Positions 39,474-48,919 of a stretch of DNA of 64,000 nucleotides are shown here, piece after piece. The DNA is from Streptomyces celluloflavus (GTDB lineage Bacteria; Actinomycetota; Actinomycetes; Streptomycetales; Streptomycetaceae): NCBI GenBank assembly GCA_000720995.1, contig JOEL01000005.1, positions 1 to 64,000 of the forward strand. The letters run 5' to 3'. Under the pieces are notes generated by a model, which saw only the letters and a program-made list of their open reading frames with translations, was not told the origin of the DNA and did not search any database. Position 1 is the first letter of the stretch. Each line of letters opens with the position of its first letter. Position numbers and translations under genes: made by a program.

Positions 39474-40394
39474 ATGACTCTCCCAGGCGAGACCCCACAG
39501 CCGCACACCGCAGCCGGCCCCGGCCCGGCCCCCTCTCCCGGGCCCGGCGGCATCACCGTCGGCGTCGCCACCGCACAGGAATGGCAGCAGATCACGAGCT
39601 GGGCCAACCACGAGGGCTGGGACATCGGCCACCACGACTTCGCCGTCTTCCACGCCACCGACCCCGGCGGCTTCTTCGTCGGCCGCCTCGACGGCCGCCC
39701 GGTCGCGGCACTCTCGGTCGTCAACTACTCCGACGACTACGCCTTCATGGGCAACTACCTGGTGGACCCCGCCCACCGGGGCAAGGGCTACGGCCTCGCG
39801 ACCTGGGAGGTGGCCATTCCGCACGCCGGCTCCCGCGTCATCGGCCTGGACGGTATGCCCGTCCAGGAGGCCAACTACAAGAAGTTCGGCTTCGTCTCCC
39901 AGTACCGCACCATCCGCTACGCCGGCCCCCTCACCGGCCGCCCGGCCGCCACCGCGCCCCCGGGCACCGAACTCCTCACCCCCCACCACCTCGACGCCGT
40001 CGCCGCGTACGACCGCACCTACTTCCCCACCCCCCGCCGCGCCTTCCTGGAGCGCTGGCTGACCGCTCCCGGCCACACCGCCCACGTCCGCTTCCAGGGC
40101 GGGCGCCTGACCGGCTACGGCGTCATCCGGCCCTCGCCCGGCGGCCACCGCATCGGCCCGCTCTACGCCGACACCCCCCGGGACGCCGAGGCCCTCTTCG
40201 ACGCCCTCACCGCCCCGCTGGCCCCCGGCGCCCCGCTCTGCCTCGACGCCCCCGAACCCCAGCAGGCGGCAGCCTCCCTGGCCGCCTCCCGCGGCCTGGC
40301 CCACCAGTTCCACACCGTGCGCATGTACCGCGGCCCGGCCCCCGCCGCCGGCCCGGAGCGGGCGTTCGCCCTCACGGAACTGGCCATGGGATAG
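39474..40394 (+). CDS. two-domain GNAT N-acetyltransferase
   Basis: A 306-residue protein with two GNAT-like halves. The first carries the acetyl-CoA loop NYLVDPAHRGKGYGLATWE (V/I-x-x-x-x-R-G-x-G-x-A form). The second (TELLTPHHLDAVAAYDRTYF, RRAFLERWLTAPGH, GYGVIRPSPGGHRIGPLYAD) matches the YitH/HolE-type C-terminal domain that often follows it. Substrate unknown. ATG at 39474 preceded by GAAGGGAC; an ATG 13 codons earlier (39435) is possible. It is not the holomycin-type acyltransferase, which is a single-domain enzyme of another layout. Confidence 0.9.
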   Translation: MTLPGETPQPHTAAGPGPAPSPGPGGITVGVATAQEWQQITSWANHEGWDIGHHDFAVFHATDPGGFFVGRLDGRPVAALSVVNYSDDYAFMGNYLVDPAHRGKGYGLATWEVAIPHAGSRVIGLDGMPVQEANYKKFGFVSQYRTIRYAGPLTGRPAATAPPGTELLTPHHLDAVAAYDRTYFPTPRRAFLERWLTAPGHTAHVRFQGGRLTGYGVIRPSPGGHRIGPLYADTPRDAEALFDALTAPLAPGAPLCLDAPEPQQAAASLAASRGLAHQFHTVRMYRGPAPAAGPERAFALTELAMG

Positions 40395-40615
40395 ACGAAC
40401 CAGCCAGGGGATAGACGGTGTTCACCCACCGTGCCGATGCGCCGTGGCGGCCCGGCGCGGGGTCCGGCGCAGCCCCCGTAACCGAGGAGCGCCGCACCGG
40501 GCGCGCCGCGGACGGGCGCCACGTCGACCGCACGCCCCGGTAAACGGCGGGTGGCCCCGCACCCGTCCGGGCGGGGGCCACACCGGCCCGGTCTCAAGCG
40601 AACGGCCCGCCGCAC

Positions 40616-42088
40616 TCAGCTCTCTGACGCTACGTCAACTCCACCGGCGGTGGCGGTGTGGCGACGGATGAGCGCCGTCGCCGCCAGTGCGGCGAGGAGG
40701 TAGGCGACGCAGGCGGCGCCGTAGGCCCACTGGTAGCCGACGATCACGTCGGCCTGCGTCGCCGCGACCGCCATCAGCGTGGCCAGGCCGACCGTGGGGC
40801 CCAGTTCCATCGCGGTGTTCATGACGCCGCCCGCGAGACCGGCCTGGTGCGCGGGCACGTCCGAGGTGGACAGGACGGCCGATCCGGAGAAGACGAGGGA
40901 CAGGCCGACCGGCAGCAGGATCAGCCCCGGCAGCAGGACCAGCGCGAAGGAGGTGTCGCGGCCGGCGCCGGCCAGCAGCGCGAGTCCGGCGGCGCCGACG
41001 ACCAGGCCCCCCACCATCGCCCGCAGCGGCCCGAACCGGCCGACCACCGGTGCCGCCGCGCGGTTCGTCGCGATCAGCGCGAGCGTGAACGGGACGAACG
41101 CCCCCGTCGTCGCCAGCGTCGACCAGCCCCGCTGCTGCTGGAGGTAGAGCGAGAGCAGGAAGGTCACCAGGCCCACCCCGGACGCCGCGAGCAGCATCCC
41201 GAAGAGCCCCGCGAAACGCCGCGGTTCGCGGACGAACCCCGGCGGGAGCAGCGCGTGCCGGACCCGGCGCTCGACCACGAGGAACGCGCCGAGCAGCACC
41301 ACACCGACGACGAGCGGAACGGACACGGCGGCGGAGGTCCACGGGCGGTCGCCACTGGCGATCAGGCCGTAACTGCCGACCGAGATGCCGAGCGTGGCCA
41401 GCACGGCGCCGACGGGATCGAGACCGGGCCGCTCCCGGGACGAGCCGGGAATCCCCCCGGGCATCAGCGACCGGGTCAGCGCCAGCGCGAGGACCGCGAC
41501 CAGCACGGGCACCGCGAACATCCACCGCCAGGACACCCACGACGTGATCACCCCCGAGATCAGGGTGCCCAGCACCGAGCCGAGCACCGACAGCCCGCCC
41601 CAGGTGGCCATCGCCCGGTCGAACGCGGCCGGCGCGGGGAACACCGCCCGCAGCACCGCCAGCGCAGCCGGCGCCGTCAGCGCCGCCCCGGCCCCCTGCG
41701 CGAAGCGCATCGCCACCAGCAGGGCGACGTCGGGCGCGAGGGCGGCGGCCGTGGAGGCGACCGCGAAGATCGCCAGCCCCGTCACGAACATCCGCCGCCC
41801 GCCGTAGCGGTCCGCGAGCCGCCCGCCGAACAGCAGCAGCCCGCTGTACGGCAGCCCGTACGCCGCGGTGATCAGCAGCAGCCCCGACGGCTCGATGCCG
41901 AACTCCCGCCCGATGGCCGGCAGCGGTACCGCGATCAGCGTGACCGTGAAGATCAGCGTCGCCTGGACGACACCGAGCACCGTGAACGCGACACCGGCCC
42001 GGGGCCACCCGCCACCACCGGGCTCCCGGCTCCGGCTGCGGGCGGGCGGCGGCTGCTCGGTGACCCTGTCTCCGGGAGATGAGGGCAT
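40616..42088 (-). CDS. DHA2-family (EmrB/QacA) MFS multidrug exporter
   Basis: A 490-residue transporter with the length and roughly 14 helices of the DHA2 family. Motif A appears as GGRLADRYGGRRMFVTG and motif C as SVLGSVLGTLISGVITSWVSWRWMF, both drug/proton antiporter signatures. AAGGAG nine bases before the ATG fixes the start. It is divergent from an XRE-cupin regulator, which probably represses it in response to its substrate. Confidence 0.93.
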   Translation of the reverse strand: MPSSPGDRVTEQPPPARSRSREPGGGGWPRAGVAFTVLGVVQATLIFTVTLIAVPLPAIGREFGIEPSGLLLITAAYGLPYSGLLLFGGRLADRYGGRRMFVTGLAIFAVASTAAALAPDVALLVAMRFAQGAGAALTAPAALAVLRAVFPAPAAFDRAMATWGGLSVLGSVLGTLISGVITSWVSWRWMFAVPVLVAVLALALTRSLMPGGIPGSSRERPGLDPVGAVLATLGISVGSYGLIASGDRPWTSAAVSVPLVVGVVLLGAFLVVERRVRHALLPPGFVREPRRFAGLFGMLLAASGVGLVTFLLSLYLQQQRGWSTLATTGAFVPFTLALIATNRAAAPVVGRFGPLRAMVGGLVVGAAGLALLAGAGRDTSFALVLLPGLILLPVGLSLVFSGSAVLSTSDVPAHQAGLAGGVMNTAMELGPTVGLATLMAVAATQADVIVGYQWAYGAACVAYLLAALAATALIRRHTATAGGVDVASES

Positions 42089-42485
42089 GGTGAGGATCTC
42101 CTTGTCGCCTTGGTCAGGACACATCTGGCCCCGCGCCCGGCCCGACGGCCGGGATACGCCGGAGCGGGCCGCCCGGACGCGGCCGCAGGCCGCCGGAAGA
42201 GCCGCTCCGCTCCGCCGCGCTACCGCGCCCGGACCGGTCCCGGGGCGCCCGGGAAGGGTCCCGTCACCTCGCGGCCAGGACCCAACGGCCGCCGGATGCC
42301 CGGCCGTTGGCGACCCTCGCGCGGACCGTCCAGGTCGGCGGGGTGTCGCGCGGCACCACAGGGCGCTTGAGCGCCGCGCCGTCCGCGGTGCCCACGGCGA
42401 TCACCTCCGCCGACAGAGTGCGACGAACGTGCGGAACAGACAATTTTTGTTGCCGTTTCGGCGACGGGATTGTGTACTGGGCGCC
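42089..42485. promoter_or_regulatory. divergent promoter region of the DHA2 exporter and XRE-cupin regulator
   Basis: About 400 bp. An A/T-rich island with the inverted repeat ACAATTTTTGT (42440-42450) lies about 45 bp before the regulator start and is the best candidate for a promoter or operator. Confidence 0.45.
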
Positions 42486-43085
42486 GTGGAGCCTCAATCC
42501 GCCATCGCCCGAGCACTCACCGAGGTCGGCCCCCGCCTCAGACGCCTGCGCACCGAACGGGGCGTGACCCTGGCGGCGCTGTCCGCGGCCACCGGCATCT
42601 CCAAGAGCACCCTCTCCCGCCTGGAGTCCGGCCAGCGCCGCCCCAACCTGGAACTCCTCCTGCCCATCGTCCAGGCCCACCGCGTCCCCCTGGACGAACT
42701 GATCGGCGCCCTGGAGGCCGGGGACCCCCGCGCCCGCCTCGCCCCCAAACACGGCCACGGCAAGACCGTGCTGCCCCTGACCCGGCAGCCCGGCCCGCTG
42801 CAGACCTTCAAAATGGTCATCTCCGCCTCCCGCAAGACACCGGAGCTCTGCCACCACGAGGGCTACAAGTGGCTCTACGTCCTCTCCGGGCGCCTGCGCC
42901 TGGTCCTGGCCGACGACGACCTGGTGCTGAACCCGGGCGAGGCCGCCGAGTTCGAGGCCCGGCTGCCGCACTGGTTCGGCAGCACCGGCGAGGGCCCCGT
43001 CGAGCTCCTCAGCGTCTTCGGCCGCCAGGGCGAACGCATGCACGTACGCGCCCAGCCCCGCCCCCGCGTAAAGCCCCGCCCCTGA
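42486..43085 (+). CDS. XRE-family regulator with C-terminal cupin sensor
   Basis: A 199-residue regulator. Residues about 12-67 are a Cro/C1-type helix-turn-helix (LRRLRTERGVTLAALSAATG, ISKSTLSRLESGQRRPN). Residues about 105-185 form a cupin barrel (CHHEGYKWLYVLSGRLRLVL, DLVLNPGEAAEFEARLPHWF) with metal-ligand His residues. Such proteins bind a small ligand in the cupin and control nearby efflux or catabolic genes, here most likely the divergent exporter. The GTG start is the best in frame, but its ribosome site is weak. Confidence 0.9.
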   Translation: MEPQSAIARALTEVGPRLRRLRTERGVTLAALSAATGISKSTLSRLESGQRRPNLELLLPIVQAHRVPLDELIGALEAGDPRARLAPKHGHGKTVLPLTRQPGPLQTFKMVISASRKTPELCHHEGYKWLYVLSGRLRLVLADDDLVLNPGEAAEFEARLPHWFGSTGEGPVELLSVFGRQGERMHVRAQPRPRVKPRP

Positions 43086-43571
43086 CCCGCCGTCAGCCGC
43101 CCGCCGGCCCGGCCGCCCTGCGCCGGGCCGCCGCGCGGCGAGCACCCCGGGCGCCGCCACCGCACCGAACCCGCCCCCGGAGAACCCCCGAAACACCCCG
43201 AACACCCCCCGAAGAACCCCCGGAGAACGCCGGAGAACCCCCGGAGAATTCACCCCGCCACCTCACCTTTTACACTCCTGGTAAGGGGCGGATCACGCTC
43301 CGGGATAGGCGATGTAGATCATTCTGTCCGCGTTCCCGCCGCCCCCGTTTCCCGCTGTGGACCGGAACTCCCCGCAGGCCGCCGAACGCCCCGGAATCCC
43401 TGTTCTCCCAGGCCATACGGGACTTGTTGCTGTTTCAGGGAATCCGTTGCCAGTGAACGCAACCCTATGCAACTCTCTCCACCCTGCTGAACCTTCCAGA
43501 AATGTCAGACGTGTGTCGCGAATACCAAGTCGGTGTCGCGCGGTAATGACCTCGGAAGAATGGGATGCAAA
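43086..43571. other. intergenic stretch with a tandem repeat and a lower-GC leader
   Basis: Bases 43170-43255 are imperfect copies of CGGAGAACCCC / GAACACCCC. Beyond 43260 the sequence becomes less G+C-rich and forms the leader of the DAO-family gene. No gene recognised. Confidence 0.5.
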
Positions 43572-45047
43572 ATGAATTCCAATGGGGGGCCGGAAGGCCG
43601 AAGATTCGATGTCCTCGTCGTCGGAAACGGAGCGTTGGGGCTTTCGCTGGCCCTGACCCTGACACGGCGGGGACAACGCGTGGCACTGCTGGGGGAGTCG
43701 CATCGCCCCTGGGCGGGATCGACGGCGGCCGGTGCCATGCTCGGCTGCTTCGGCGAGGTCACCACCTCCCTGGTGGCCAGTGACCACGGCAGGACCAAAC
43801 TGGAGCTCGGCATCGAGGCCACCCGGATGTGGCCCCAGTGGCTGGCCGAACTCGACGAGGAGACCGGCGGCGGCGACAGCATCAAGACGGCCGACGGCAC
43901 CACCCTCATCCTCAACACCATCGGCATCCCCGAGATCGACGACGCCAACTTCGCCGCCATCCGCGCCGAACTCGTCCGCTACGCCGAACCGTTCCACGAC
44001 GTGGACCCGGCCGACCTCGACTGGGTGGACAGCGAACCCCTCTCCCGCCCGCTGAAGGCGTTCCACATCCCCGGCGAGCACGCCGTGAACCCCGTCGCCC
44101 TCATGGCGCGGCTGGAATCCGCGTTCACCACGGCAGGCGGCACGGTCATCACCGAACTCGCGACCGCGGTCGTCCACGACCGCGACCGGGTCACCGGCGT
44201 CACCCTGGCGAACGGCGACGGCATCAGCGCCGGCCAGGTGGTGCTGGCCGCCGGCGCCCGCACCCAGGTACTGCTGGACACCCTGCCCGTCGGCCCGCGC
44301 ATCCCCAAACTGGTCAGCGGCTACGGCGTCTCGGCCCTCGTCAAGACCGTGGACGGCACCTCGCCGAGCAGCGTCATCCGCACCCCCAACCGCTCGTTCG
44401 CCTGCGGACTGCACGTCCTGCCCAGGAGCCAGGGCGAGGTCTACCTCGGCGCCACCAACGTCATCTCCTCCGAACCGCGCGACATCGCCGAGATGCGGGA
44501 CCTGGTCTTCCTGCTCCAGTGCGCCCACCGCCAGGTCCGGCGCAACCTCTGGGACAGCCACGTCGCCAAGGTCCAGGTCGGAAACCGGCCGGTCTCCGTG
44601 GACGGCTTCCCCCTGCTGGGCGACGGGGGCATGGACGGCCTGTGGATCATGACCGGAACGTACCGGGACGGCCTGCACCTCTCGCCGCTGCTGGCCCAGG
44701 AGATGACGGCCCGGATCCTGGGCGAGGCACCCCGCGCCGCACTGGCCCCCTTCACCCCCGTACGGCCGCCCCTCCAGGCGTGGAGCCGCGAACGCATCGT
44801 GGAGGACGTCGTCCACCACACGATCGCGATCGGCTACGAACAGGACTGGAAAATCCCCGTCGAGTGGGACGGATGGATCGAGAACGACCTGCGCCCGGCC
44901 ACCCTGAGCTGGGCCGAGGAGATCGACCCGGAGTTCACGCCCCCGCCGGAGCTGCTCTTCCTCTCCCGGCAGATCCCTGATCTGGCCAAGATCCTCCGGG
45001 AGTACTACGCGGCGAGCCGCGAAGGGGCCGGCGCGGCAGCGCGATAG
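43572..45047 (+). CDS. DAO-family FAD-dependent oxidoreductase (glycine-oxidase-like)
   Basis: A 491-residue flavoprotein. The Rossmann motif FDVLVVGNGALGLSLALTL is followed by the ADP-contacting RVALLGE and by STAAGAMLGCFGE, the loop characteristic of glycine oxidase/ThiO-like enzymes. The C-terminal flavin block is PVSVDGFPLLGDGGMDGLWI with MTGTYRDGLHLSPLLAQEM. It likely oxidises an amine or amino acid with FAD. It is about 100 residues longer than ThiO, and no thiamine genes are near, so its substrate is open. ATG at 43572 has GGGA upstream; an earlier GTG at 43533 in frame is possible. Confidence 0.87.
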   Translation: MNSNGGPEGRRFDVLVVGNGALGLSLALTLTRRGQRVALLGESHRPWAGSTAAGAMLGCFGEVTTSLVASDHGRTKLELGIEATRMWPQWLAELDEETGGGDSIKTADGTTLILNTIGIPEIDDANFAAIRAELVRYAEPFHDVDPADLDWVDSEPLSRPLKAFHIPGEHAVNPVALMARLESAFTTAGGTVITELATAVVHDRDRVTGVTLANGDGISAGQVVLAAGARTQVLLDTLPVGPRIPKLVSGYGVSALVKTVDGTSPSSVIRTPNRSFACGLHVLPRSQGEVYLGATNVISSEPRDIAEMRDLVFLLQCAHRQVRRNLWDSHVAKVQVGNRPVSVDGFPLLGDGGMDGLWIMTGTYRDGLHLSPLLAQEMTARILGEAPRAALAPFTPVRPPLQAWSRERIVEDVVHHTIAIGYEQDWKIPVEWDGWIENDLRPATLSWAEEIDPEFTPPPELLFLSRQIPDLAKILREYYAASREGAGAAAR

Positions 45048-45883
45048 CAAACCGTCCCACCCGGGCGGGCCGTCCCACCGACAGCCCGACGGCCCGCCCC
45101 GCAGCCCCCGGCAACCCCACACTCAGCCTCCGCACCAGGCACACCACGCCCCACCGCCTCCCGCCGGGCGACCCTCCCCATCTCACCGCCGCCCCGATAC
45201 TCCAAAAGCGCCGCACCCTTGCAACCGGAAACCCGCACCCGGGAATTCTCGATATCCCGCACAAGAAAGGCGCCGCCCCACCGGAAAAACCGCACTCATC
45301 CACCCACCCACCCGGCCCGCGCGCAACGCCCTTTCCTCCCGCCGACCGAAACCGGCCACCCGCACTCCGCACCACTCACGGACAAGCCGCCCAACGGCAC
45401 CATCAATCCGCGCAGTTGCCATACGGGAACGTTTTCGAGCCGCTCCTTTCCGTCGGCTGCTCCTCGGCTGTTCCTTTCGCCGGCTGCTCCTGCCGGCAGC
45501 CGGTCCCATTGCCACGCCTGGCCAATTCACCACGCGGCCCGGCCGCTTTCACCTGCCCGCTCCCGGCGGCCGATCGCCGCCGGGAACGGCGGCAGCCCGA
45601 TACGACGACAACCCGATACCGACAGCGGCCCGATACTGACAGCAGCCTGATACGGACGGCAGCGCGGAACGGGACCCGGACACAACCGGCGGCCGGGGCA
45701 CAACCGGGACCGGGACACAACCGGGACCGGGACACACCGAGCGGCCGGGACCGGGACATAACCAGCGCTCGGGCCCGGCCACTTCGCGCGCCCGCAGCCG
45801 CCAACCGCCGCCCGGCCGCCACCAGCCCCGCGCCAGCCGCGACCGGCCCCGTGCCGGCCGCCATCAGCCCCGTGCCGCCCGGC
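45048..45883. other. 0.84-kb intergenic stretch with degenerate repeats
   Basis: No gene recognised between the DAO-family stop and the facing lipoprotein stop. Frames on the + strand are open because the tract is repeat-like, but they lack normal codon bias. Confidence 0.45.
45590..45775. repeat. degenerate repeat, units CCCGATAC and CACAACCGGGACCGGGA
   Basis: Four CCCGATAC/CCTGATAC-type units spaced at about 18-24 bp are followed by near-identical copies of GACACAACCGGGACCGG. Style is the same as the array at 8838-8985. Confidence 0.65.
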
Positions 45884-46387
45884 TCAGCCGCCGAACATCC
45901 GGCGGCAGGCACGCAGCAACTCCCCGCCGACCCGTCCGGACGCCATCCGGCACACCACCCCGGCCTCCGCCGACGCCCGCAGCCACGGCCGAGCGGGCAC
46001 ACCATGACGGCCCTGCCGCGCCTTACGCACCGGCTCCCGCGACCGGACCGCCACCCGGGCACGGGGTGGCCGCACCCGCCGAGGCGGCCGCTCCCGCCGG
46101 TGCGCCGGCGCGGCACGTACCGGCCCGGCCGCCCGCGCCGTGCCCGCCCCCGCGTGCGCCGGCCTCCCCGTCAGACCGCGCACCGTCACCAACTGCTCCC
46201 GGGGCTGTTCCTGGCGCTGTTCTCGATGCGGCGCCACCGTGGGGGAGGGCCACACCGGCGCGACCGTACGTCCGTCAGGGGCCAGGACGGGCGCGCGCAC
46301 CGGTCCGCCGGCCGGTACGGACACACAGCCGGCGGTGGTGATGAGCAGGACCGCCGCGACGGCAGGAAGAAGAAGAGGAGGGCGCAC
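45884..46387 (-). CDS. small secreted lipoprotein
   Basis: A 167-residue protein starting VRPPLLLPAVAAVLLITTAG followed by the lipobox Cys (TAGC), so it is lipidated and extracytoplasmic. The mature part is Pro/Arg-rich and ends VCRMASGRVGGELLRACRRM, the paired-Cys ending common to a family of small Streptomyces lipoproteins of unknown function. The GTG start has GGTAGGCGG just upstream. Recognised from its signal sequence and ending; the low-complexity middle leaves some doubt. Confidence 0.6.
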   Translation of the reverse strand: MRPPLLLPAVAAVLLITTAGCVSVPAGGPVRAPVLAPDGRTVAPVWPSPTVAPHREQRQEQPREQLVTVRGLTGRPAHAGAGTARAAGPVRAAPAHRRERPPRRVRPPRARVAVRSREPVRKARQGRHGVPARPWLRASAEAGVVCRMASGRVGGELLRACRRMFGG

Positions 46388-46683
46388 CCGCCTACCGTGC
46401 CGCACCCACGGCGGCCGTCCCCGCGACGCGCTGGCGCGCCACGCGGACGAAGGACGGCGGCGAATCCATTGGCGGCATCCCGCCCCGGACCACGCGGCCG
46501 CCGCCGACGGGTGACCACCCGCCCTCGGCGGCCGGGGCTCCGGCGGACGGCACCGCCGTCGGCGGCGCCGGTACCCACCCGCCGACGCCGCCCGAACCAC
46601 GCACCGCCCGCCCACCCGACCCTCGCCCAGGACTGGCAACTCACCGCCACAGCAAGGCAGTTCACCGATTCCCGGCAACCGCG

Positions 46684-47553
46684 TCAGCCCTCTTCCGCCT
46701 CCGCCTCCGCCGGGCTGGGACGCCACCGTGCCTCTCCTGCCCGGTGTGCGCCGGGCAGCCGGCGGCGCCGGGCGGGGGTGGCGGGGGGAGTGCGGCCGGT
46801 GCCGGGCATCCGCTGTACGTGGTGGTGTACCGCGAACCGCAGTCCGCATCCGCGGCACCACCAGGCGCCGGCGCCGGCGTCGCCCGCCGGTCCCGCCGGG
46901 CGCCGGCGCTCCACAGCCGGTGCGCCGCAGTCCGGGCAGGCCGTGGGCCCGTACGAGCAGTGGGGCTCGGCCAACGGCTCCGGTTCCGCGTGCGGTTGCG
47001 GCGCCGGGGACAGGTCCGAGGGGGCCGCCGCCTGCGCGCCGGTGGCCGTGGTGTGGCCCGCGGCCACCGAGACCAGGGCCCCGGCCGAGAGCAGGATCAG
47101 GTTCTTGATGACGAACTCGCCCGTGGCGGTCAGTTGCAGCGGATCGGCGTTCTGGAAGGCGAGGTGCGGGGCGAAGACCAGGAGGGAGAAGGTGCCGGCC
47201 ATATGGGCGGCGAAGAGCGGCAGCAGCTGGGGCAGGTACCGGTTGAGGGCGAACAGCGTGCCGATGAGGATCTCGACACCGCCCAGCGCGGGGACGAACC
47301 ACCCCGGGGCCGGGAACGGCAGCGCGGCCCTGACCAGAACACCGGCCGGGCTGGTGCCGAGGAGCTTGAGCACCCCGAACCACACATACACCGTCGCCAG
47401 GGCGAGCCGGAGCGCCGTCAGCGTGCGCGGGAACGAGGGACGCCACGCCCGGCCGGACCAGATGTCCCCAAGCGCCGGGCGGGCGGGGTGCGGGGCCGTC
47501 CCGTCGGTCCGCGTCGTACCGGCGGGACTTCCCGGACGTCGGGAGAGGCTCAT
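46684..47553 (-). CDS. DoxX-family membrane protein with C-terminal zinc-ribbon-like tail
   Basis: A 289-residue protein. Four hydrophobic helices lie between about 45 and 185 (LALATVYVWFGVLKLLG, VPALGGVEILIGTLFAL, FAAHMAGTFSLLVFAPHLAF, FVIKNLILLSAGALVSVAA), the DoxX/SURF4-like pattern. After a polar linker come CPDCG and CRGCG pairs that could bind zinc, an unusual addition. GAAGGG eight bases before the ATG fixes the start. DoxX proteins are linked to redox stress or thiosulfate oxidation in some species; the role here is unknown. Confidence 0.82.
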   Translation of the reverse strand: MSLSRRPGSPAGTTRTDGTAPHPARPALGDIWSGRAWRPSFPRTLTALRLALATVYVWFGVLKLLGTSPAGVLVRAALPFPAPGWFVPALGGVEILIGTLFALNRYLPQLLPLFAAHMAGTFSLLVFAPHLAFQNADPLQLTATGEFVIKNLILLSAGALVSVAAGHTTATGAQAAAPSDLSPAPQPHAEPEPLAEPHCSYGPTACPDCGAPAVERRRPAGPAGDAGAGAWWCRGCGLRFAVHHHVQRMPGTGRTPPATPARRRRLPGAHRAGEARWRPSPAEAEAEEG

Positions 47554-48082
47554 GGTCAGTTGCCCTTCTGTCGGAGCACGCCGACAGGGCACGGGTGCCG
47601 GCCCGGCGGAAGTACCGGGCAGCACGGCGCCGGCTCCTCGGCGCTGCGCCGTGGGCCGGACGCGGGGCCGCTGATGCGGCGCCGGCGGAGTTGATCGCTG
47701 TCACACGGCGCCGACGGGCGGCTGCGGCCGGTGGCTCGACTGCGAGCGACGGTCACCGTGCGGGCCTCGAAGACGAACGGAGGGGGCCCGCCGGCATTCA
47801 CGCTGGGTGGTGAAGACGGAAACCTTCCGGAAACACCCATATGCCGCTATCGACGTACATTGAGGCAGTAAAACGACCTCCTGTTCATATTGCAGCACCT
47901 GGTGCGGATGTCAACTCGACTGCGGGGGTCCGGCGTTCTCGCCCGGCTCCGGCCCCCGTCGCGGTCACCGTGGGTGAACGGACGATGGGGGAGCGGGGAG
48001 GGGAAGCGGGCCGCCTTGACGCATCAAGCTAATGGCATTAGCTTCATGGCTACAGACGTTAACTCTTCGGGGACGGGACGGC
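47554..48082. promoter_or_regulatory. divergent region between DoxX and hydrolase genes
   Basis: About 0.5 kb without a gene. Bases 47830-47890 are less G+C-rich (CGACGTACATTGAGGCAGTAAAACG). The TetR-type operator sits at its right end, just before the hydrolase start. Confidence 0.5.
48026..48044. promoter_or_regulatory. 19-bp palindromic operator for the adjacent TetR regulator
   Basis: AAGCTAATGGCATTAGCTT is a perfect inverted repeat around a central G, and symmetry continues to 48022-48048 with one mismatched pair. It lies 39 bp before the alpha/beta hydrolase start, whose operon ends with a TetR gene. TetR proteins typically bind such sites, so the operon is probably autorepressed. Confidence 0.85.
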
Positions 48083-48919
48083 ATGACGCACTTCTTGACG
48101 GCCAACGGCGGACAGCTCGCCTACGACGTGACGGGCGAGGGCCCGCTGATCGTGCTGGCCCACGGCATGGGCGACAACCGGTCGGCCTACGACGCGGTGG
48201 CCACCCGCCTCGCGGCGGCCGGGTTCCGGGTCGCCGCCATGGACCAGCGGGGACACGGCGAGTCCAGCACCGGCTGGCCCTCCTACACCCGCACCGACGC
48301 CGCGGCCGATCTGCTCGCCCTCATCCGGCACTTGGGCGGCCCCGCCGTCCTCGTGGGCCACTCGTTCGCCGGCGGCGCCGCCACCATCGCCGCGGCCCAG
48401 GAACCCGAACTCGTCAGCGCCCTCGTCGAGATCAGCCCGTTCACCCGCGCCCAGAAGATCGACCTGGGCGCCCTGGCCTCCCACCCCCGCTACCGCAAGG
48501 GCATGGCCCTCCTGATGGGCGCCGGCATGCTGCGCAGCGTCGGACTGTGGCAGCGCTACCTCGACCACGCCCACCCGGGCCCCCGGCCCGCCGGCCACGC
48601 CGACCGCATCGCCGCCCTCGACGCCGACCTGCGCCGGCCGGGCCGGATGGCCGTCGTCGCCAAGATGGGCATGTCCGCACCCACCGACGCGGGCGCCAGG
48701 CTCGCCGACGTCCGGTGCCCCGCCCTGGTCATCGAAGGCACCCTCGACCCCGACTGGCCCGACCCCCGGGCCGAGGGCGAGGCCATCGTGGCGCAACTGC
48801 CCGAAGGACTCGGCCGGCTCCACATGATCGAGGGCGCGGGCCACTACGCACACGCCCAGTTCCCCGCCGACGTCACCACCGCCATCCTCGCCTTCCTCCA
48901 GGCCGGCGTCCGTGGCTAG
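48083..48919 (+). CDS. alpha/beta-fold hydrolase
   Basis: A 278-residue alpha/beta hydrolase. It has the oxyanion region VLAHGMGDNRSAYD, DQRGHGES, the nucleophile elbow GHSFAGG near 98, a late acid in EGTLDPDWPDP and the catalytic His in GAGHYAHAQF. The substrate cannot be named; its control by an adjacent TetR suggests detoxification or an inducible esterase. GGGACGG precedes the ATG. The stop overlaps the TetR start by 8 bp. Confidence 0.92.
   Translation: MTHFLTANGGQLAYDVTGEGPLIVLAHGMGDNRSAYDAVATRLAAAGFRVAAMDQRGHGESSTGWPSYTRTDAAADLLALIRHLGGPAVLVGHSFAGGAATIAAAQEPELVSALVEISPFTRAQKIDLGALASHPRYRKGMALLMGAGMLRSVGLWQRYLDHAHPGPRPAGHADRIAALDADLRRPGRMAVVAKMGMSAPTDAGARLADVRCPALVIEGTLDPDWPDPRAEGEAIVAQLPEGLGRLHMIEGAGHYAHAQFPADVTTAILAFLQAGVRG

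Noticed and set aside
45416-47674. 750-codon + strand frame over the lipoprotein and DoxX genes
   Set aside because: Repeat-like composition, no domain, and it lies opposite two minus-strand genes with signal peptide or membrane helices.
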